From an uncultured Collinsella sp. (GTDB lineage Bacteria > Actinomycetota > Coriobacteriia > Coriobacteriales > Coriobacteriaceae), in NCBI GenBank assembly GCA_937997605.1, contig CALLFD010000087.1, positions 1 through 38,018 on the forward strand: a DNA stretch of 38,018 bases, in the 5' to 3' direction. Below the pieces are notes generated by a model. It saw only the letters and a program-made list of their open reading frames with translations, was not told the DNA's origin and searched no databases. This document shows positions 35,103-38,018 of this stretch, one piece after another. The first letter of the stretch is position 1. The number at the start of each line of letters is the position of its first letter. Both the position numbers and the translations under genes were made by a program.

Positions 35103-36458
35103 TTAGCAGACGCCCTGGGCGAGCATGGCGTCGGCGACCTTCAGGAAGCCGGCGATGTTGGCGCCCATGACGAAGTTGCCCTCCTGGCCGTACTCCTTGG
35201 CGGTGTCGTCCACGTTGTGGAACATGCCGCGCATGAGCTGCTCGAGCTTGCCGTCGACCTCCTCGAAGGTCCAGGACAGATGCTCGGCGTTCTGGCTCAT
35301 CTCCAGGCCGGACACGAGCACGCCGCCGGCGTTGGCAGCCTTACCGGGCATAAAGGCAACGCCGTTCTCCTGGAAGTAAGTCGTGGCCTCGATGGTCGTG
35401 GGCATGTTCGCGCCCTCGCCGACCACCTTGCAGCCGTTGGCGACGAGCGCCTGGGCGTCCTCAAGCAGCAGCGTGTTCTCGCGAGCGCAGGGCAGCGCGA
35501 TGTCGCAGGGCAGCTGCCAAACGCCACGGCCGTCGCCCTCGTGCCACACGGCGTTGGGCTTCTCGTCAACGTACATAGCGAGCGTAACGCCCTTGTCGTG
35601 GCCAGAGCGCTTCTTGTTGTAGACGTGCTCGAGCACAGTGTAGTCGATGCCGTCGGGATCCTCGACCCAGCCGTGAGTATCGGAGCAGGCCAGCACCTTG
35701 CCGCCGAGCTGGGAGACCTTCTGGACGGCGTAGATAGCGACGTTGCCGGAGCCATGAACGACGACGTTCTTGCCCTCGAAGGAGTCGCCGCGGCTCTTGA
35801 GGTACTCGTCCACAAAGTAAACCAGACCGTAACCGGTGGCCTCGGTACGGGCGAGCGAGCCGCCAAAGGAAAGGCCCTTGCCGGTAAGAACGCCGGTCCA
35901 CTCGTTGGTCAGGCGCTTGTACTGACCGAACAGGTAGGCAACCTCGCGGCCGCCAACGCCCAGGTCACCGGCGGGAACGTCGGTGTTGGGGCCAATGTGG
36001 CGATAGAGCTCGGTCATGAAGGACTGGCAGAAGTGCATGATCTCGTTGTTGGACTTGCCCTTGGGGTCAAAGTCGGAGCCGCCCTTGCCGCCGCCCATGG
36101 GAAGGGTGGTCAGGCTGTTCTTGAGGATCTGCTCCAAACCCAGGAACTTGAGCATACCCAGGGTGACCGTCGGGTTAAAGCGCAGGCCGCCCTTGTAGGG
36201 TCCAATGGCAGAGTTGAACTCGACACGGTAACCGCGATTGACCTGAACCTTGCCCTGGTCGTCGACCCAGGGAACACGGAACATGACGATACGCTCGGGC
36301 TCGACGAGGCGCTCCAGCAGGGCGGCCTCCTCGTACTCGGGATGGGCGTCGAGCGCCGGCTGGATGGTGCCGAGGATCTCGGTCGCGGCCTGGATGAACT
36401 CAGGCTGCTCGGGATAGCGGGCCTTGAGCTCTTCGAGAACTTTCTGCGTGTAGCTCAT
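35103..36458 (-). CDS. gdhA: glutamate dehydrogenase, probably NADP-specific
   Basis: The 451-residue protein has the length and layout of the hexameric bacterial GDH family. The substrate-binding segment is GLRFNPTVTLGMLKFLGLEQ and the catalytic lysine lies in LPMGGGKGGSDFDPKGKSN. A Rossmann fold follows at NVVVHGSGNVAIYAVQKVSQ. VGEGANMPTTIEATTYF and GVLVSGLEMSQNAEHLSW complete the family pattern. It interconverts 2-oxoglutarate plus ammonia and glutamate in the cytoplasm. The start ATG has TGGAGGAAGC upstream. It is monocistronic, with its own terminator; a hairpin at 36494-36514 lies in the leader. Confidence 0.96.
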   Translation of the reverse strand: MSYTQKVLEELKARYPEQPEFIQAATEILGTIQPALDAHPEYEEAALLERLVEPERIVMFRVPWVDDQGKVQVNRGYRVEFNSAIGPYKGGLRFNPTVTLGMLKFLGLEQILKNSLTTLPMGGGKGGSDFDPKGKSNNEIMHFCQSFMTELYRHIGPNTDVPAGDLGVGGREVAYLFGQYKRLTNEWTGVLTGKGLSFGGSLARTEATGYGLVYFVDEYLKSRGDSFEGKNVVVHGSGNVAIYAVQKVSQLGGKVLACSDTHGWVEDPDGIDYTVLEHVYNKKRSGHDKGVTLAMYVDEKPNAVWHEGDGRGVWQLPCDIALPCARENTLLLEDAQALVANGCKVVGEGANMPTTIEATTYFQENGVAFMPGKAANAGGVLVSGLEMSQNAEHLSWTFEEVDGKLEQLMRGMFHNVDDTAKEYGQEGNFVMGANIAGFLKVADAMLAQGVC

Positions 36459-36493
36459 GCTTCCTCCAATGATGGGAAACGAAAAATGTTGGT

Positions 36494-36514
36494 CGCGGCA
36501 CCCTATGCGCCGCG
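36494..36514 (-). promoter_or_regulatory. gdhA leader hairpin
   Basis: CGCGGCAC (36494-36501) pairs with GCGCCGCG (36507-36514) with one wobble around a 5-nt loop, about 35 bp before the gdhA start. A TATTAT box at 36532-36537 (minus strand) could be the -10, but no good -35 accompanies it. Its role is unknown. Confidence 0.35.
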
Positions 36515-36672
36515 AGCTTTATCGAGTATGGATAATATCGCACTGTTGCAGCAAAGTTTCGCATAAGCCGACGAGCAGATGTTTCGTTTTGATTACGATG
36601 CAGGTAGAAGCGTTTTTGGGCACCTGACGAACAAATCGCGTGTTTCGAAGCTGTTTCGTCCACATGTTCCGA

Positions 36673-36707
36673 ACCACCACATTGGGGACAGGCACCTTTG
36701 TGGTGGT
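36673..36707. repeat. hairpin near the 3' end of the DUF3343 gene
   Basis: ACCACCACA (36673-36681) pairs with TGTGGTGGT (36699-36707) around 17 nt that include TTGGGGACAGGCACC. No T-tract follows on either strand. It begins 9 bp beyond the DUF3343 stop and may mark the end of that transcript. Confidence 0.5.
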
Positions 36708-36715
36708 GTTGGTGA

Positions 36716-37111
36716 TTAGAGGACGAGCTGGTGGTAGTCGGCGGGGGTTATGCGGCCTTCGGTGGCAGCGCGGAAGGCGGCGAGGGCGTCGCCCGAGAAC
36801 GGCATGGCCCAGCACAGCCCGCAGCCGGCGGTAATGGAGCCCGGCAAAGGCATAATGCGCCCGGGCACACCGGCGGCAAGGCACAGCTGCTCGCATTCCA
36901 TCACATCGAAGGTGCTGTCAAACGACACGATAATCTTGCGTTCGTGGTCTAGGGCATCGCCGGACGGGCCTTCGCGGTGTGCCTCACGATACGCCGCGGC
37001 GGCCGCTTCCTCTTCCGCGGTATGTCCACAGCCACCGCAACCGCAGGTACAGGGCTCGGACCCGTCGCAAGTACAAGGTTCTCCCGTGTCGGGACAAATA
37101 TCGTGAGACAA
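36716..37111 (-). CDS. DUF3343 protein with cysteine-rich N-terminal tail
   Basis: The 131-residue protein starts at a TTG with GGAG 5 bp upstream. Residues about 58-125 resemble DUF3343: KIIVSFDSTFDVMECEQLCL, then GRIMPLPGSITAGCGLCWA. In other bacteria this domain is annotated as a putative Se/S carrier and is associated with selenium use. The N-terminal 30 residues are unusual, with seven cysteines at positions 5, 12, 14, 20, 22, 24 and 27, probably a metal- or sulfur-handling tail. It follows mobA by 15 bp. With the tRNA-Sec gene nearby, a role in delivering selenium or sulfur to the molybdenum hydroxylase or to selenoprotein synthesis is plausible but unproven. Confidence 0.72.
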   Translation of the reverse strand: MSHDICPDTGEPCTCDGSEPCTCGCGGCGHTAEEEAAAAAYREAHREGPSGDALDHERKIIVSFDSTFDVMECEQLCLAAGVPGRIMPLPGSITAGCGLCWAMPFSGDALAAFRAATEGRITPADYHQLVL

Positions 37112-37126
37112 GGCAACTCCAATCCT

Positions 37127-37759
37127 CTAGGCGAGTAACTCGGCCGCCGCAAACTCCTCGGGCGTATTGACGTTCTCGAAGCAGAGCGTCGAGCCGGCGA
37201 CCTTAACGATTTGCGGCTCATCCATATAACCGGCCTGAACGCGATTGATCAGGCAGCGAATGCGCTGGCGGTCGCAGGAGAGCAGCTCTTGGGCAACCGG
37301 CGCACACGCGTCACGGCGCCAGACGGCGCAAAGCGGCTCAATCCCCCGCTCCTCGCGCGGCACGCACACGTCGAGCGCCTCGGCCTCGACACAGCCAGCA
37401 AGGGCACCGATTAGCTCCGAAGAGACAAACGGCATATCACAGGCGACGATAGCAACGAGAGGCAGCCGGGCCGCAGTCAGCGAACTCGCGATGCCGCGCA
37501 TGGCGCCCGCCGGCCCCTCAAGGTCCGGCACTATTCGCGGCACCAGGCCGCCAAACGCGCGCTCCTCAAGGTAGGCAAGCTCGCTGGGACGCGAAGTCGT
37601 CACGACTAACTCGCCGGCAACTGGCGCCAGCCGACCCAGCACGCGCTCGATGAGCGGCTCGCCGCAAAACGCCATACGCGCCTTATCGCAGCCCATGCGC
37701 GACGACAACCCGCCCGCCTGGACGACACAAGAAAGATCGGCACGTCTTACGGTAGTCAT
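37127..37759 (-). CDS. mobA: MobA-like molybdenum cofactor nucleotidyltransferase
   Basis: The 210-residue protein starts at the ATG at 37759, behind GGAGG; the longer open frame runs into the tRNA-Sec gene and is not coding. It has the NTP-transferase loop VVQAGGLSSRMGCDKARMAF, then PLIERVLGRLAPVAGELVVT, DLEGPAGAMRGIASSLTAA and ACDMPFVSSELIGALA. This pattern (GG-RMG-DK) fits MobA, which attaches GMP to molybdopterin. Hydroxylases of the xanthine dehydrogenase family generally use MCD made by MocA, so this enzyme may serve other Mo enzymes, or its nucleotide preference may differ. Confidence 0.85.
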   Translation of the reverse strand: MTTVRRADLSCVVQAGGLSSRMGCDKARMAFCGEPLIERVLGRLAPVAGELVVTTSRPSELAYLEERAFGGLVPRIVPDLEGPAGAMRGIASSLTAARLPLVAIVACDMPFVSSELIGALAGCVEAEALDVCVPREERGIEPLCAVWRRDACAPVAQELLSCDRQRIRCLINRVQAGYMDEPQIVKVAGSTLCFENVNTPEEFAAAELLA

Positions 37760-37850
37760 ACGGCAAAACACCTCCATCGGCACGTTCATAATCCAGCACA
37801 CGGGGCAAATACCGTAGGCGACATGAGAGGCGGCACGGCAAACCCATGTA

Positions 37851-37905
37851 AAAACAAAACAGCGCCTTTGCGGCACGCAGCAAGACCGCGAGCACAAAAG
37901 CGCTG
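37851..37905 (-). terminator. terminator of the tRNA-Sec gene
   Basis: CAGCGCCTTTG (37860-37870) pairs with CAAAAGCGCTG (37895-37905) with one wobble. On the minus strand the stem is followed by TTTTGTTTTT. It begins 9 bp beyond the tRNA-Sec 3' end. Confidence 0.7.
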
Positions 37906-37913
37906 GTAGCGTA

Positions 37914-38010
37914 TGGCGGGAACGTATGTGAATCGAACACATCCAAGACGTTTTGCACGCCTCGCAACGGTTTTGAGGACCGCGGAGCCCACCGGAGCCC
38001 ATCCGTTCCC
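37914..38010 (-). tRNA. selC: tRNA-Sec (UCA anticodon), CCA encoded
   Basis: The 97-nt minus-strand gene has the selenocysteine tRNA architecture. The acceptor is GGGAACG with CGTTCCC, extended towards 8 bp. A 6-bp D stem contains the characteristic CCGGTG. The anticodon stem GCGGT/ACCGT has loop CCTCAAA (anticodon TCA). A long variable arm has an 8-bp stem closed by GCAAA, and the T arm is ATGTG-TTCGATT-CACAT. It ends GCCA. Its presence means the organism very likely inserts selenocysteine at some UGA codons; the selA, selB and selD genes are not in the window. Confidence 0.93.
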
Positions 38011-38018
38011 AAGTGCGG

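Noticed and set aside
37760..38002. N-terminal extension of mobA
   Set aside because: The extended frame would run through the terminator hairpin and the tRNA-Sec gene. The ATG at 37759 has a ribosome-binding site and starts the conserved domain.

Overview
The window looks like chromosomal DNA of a gut Coriobacteriia-type actinobacterium, most likely Collinsella or a close relative. This is inferred from overall GC-rich coding, gene content (clpX-clpP-tig run, tRNA-Sec, a fused molybdenum hydroxylase, GlpA-like/DUF1667 flavoprotein operon) and protein style. No database search was possible, so the genus is a guess.

Region 1 (about 1-14,840, all minus strand) is a surface polysaccharide (capsule/EPS) locus. 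It is transcribed from a promoter near 14,960. It begins with a NusG-like (LoaP/UpxY-type) antiterminator and a polyisoprenyl-phosphate sugar-1-phosphate transferase. It continues through two GT4 and two GT2 glycosyltransferases, a Wzy-like polymerase, a Wzx-like flippase, two polysaccharide pyruvyl transferase-like proteins and two ferredoxin/F420-dehydrogenase-beta-like iron-sulfur proteins. Genes overlap or abut with TAATG or TAAATG junctions. The part below about 13.4 kb is visibly more AT-rich than the rest of the window, as expected of an exchangeable capsule cassette. After a gene-poor gap comes a membrane-anchored protein with an NPCBM-like C-terminus and a strong terminator.

Region 2 (about 15-17.6 kb, minus) holds thrS, encoding a threonyl-tRNA synthetase that lacks the TGS domain, and a small membrane zinc-ribbon protein.

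Region 3 (about 17.6-22.4 kb, plus) holds a tandem dyad repeat, a three-gene flavoprotein/iron-sulfur operon (GlpA-like with BFD domain, NAD(P)/FAD oxidoreductase, DUF1667) and an M24 (Xaa-Pro) peptidase.

Region 4 (about 22.4-31.1 kb, minus) is housekeeping: folC, valS, clpX, clpP, tig and tRNA-Leu(UAG). Two homologous nested hairpin elements sit immediately on either side of valS.

Region 5 (about 31.2-38 kb, minus) holds a two-gene xanthine dehydrogenase/aldehyde oxidase-type molybdenum hydroxylase (one subunit a fusion of the 2Fe-2S and Mo-binding parts), gdhA, a DUF3343 protein, mobA and a tRNA-Sec gene. Together these suggest molybdenum and selenium metabolism.

The most unusual material is (a) the doubled pyruvyl transferase plus FrhB-like protein set in the polysaccharide locus, and (b) a series of long intergenic inverted repeats, above all the valS-flanking pair with a conserved core but different self-complementary arms.
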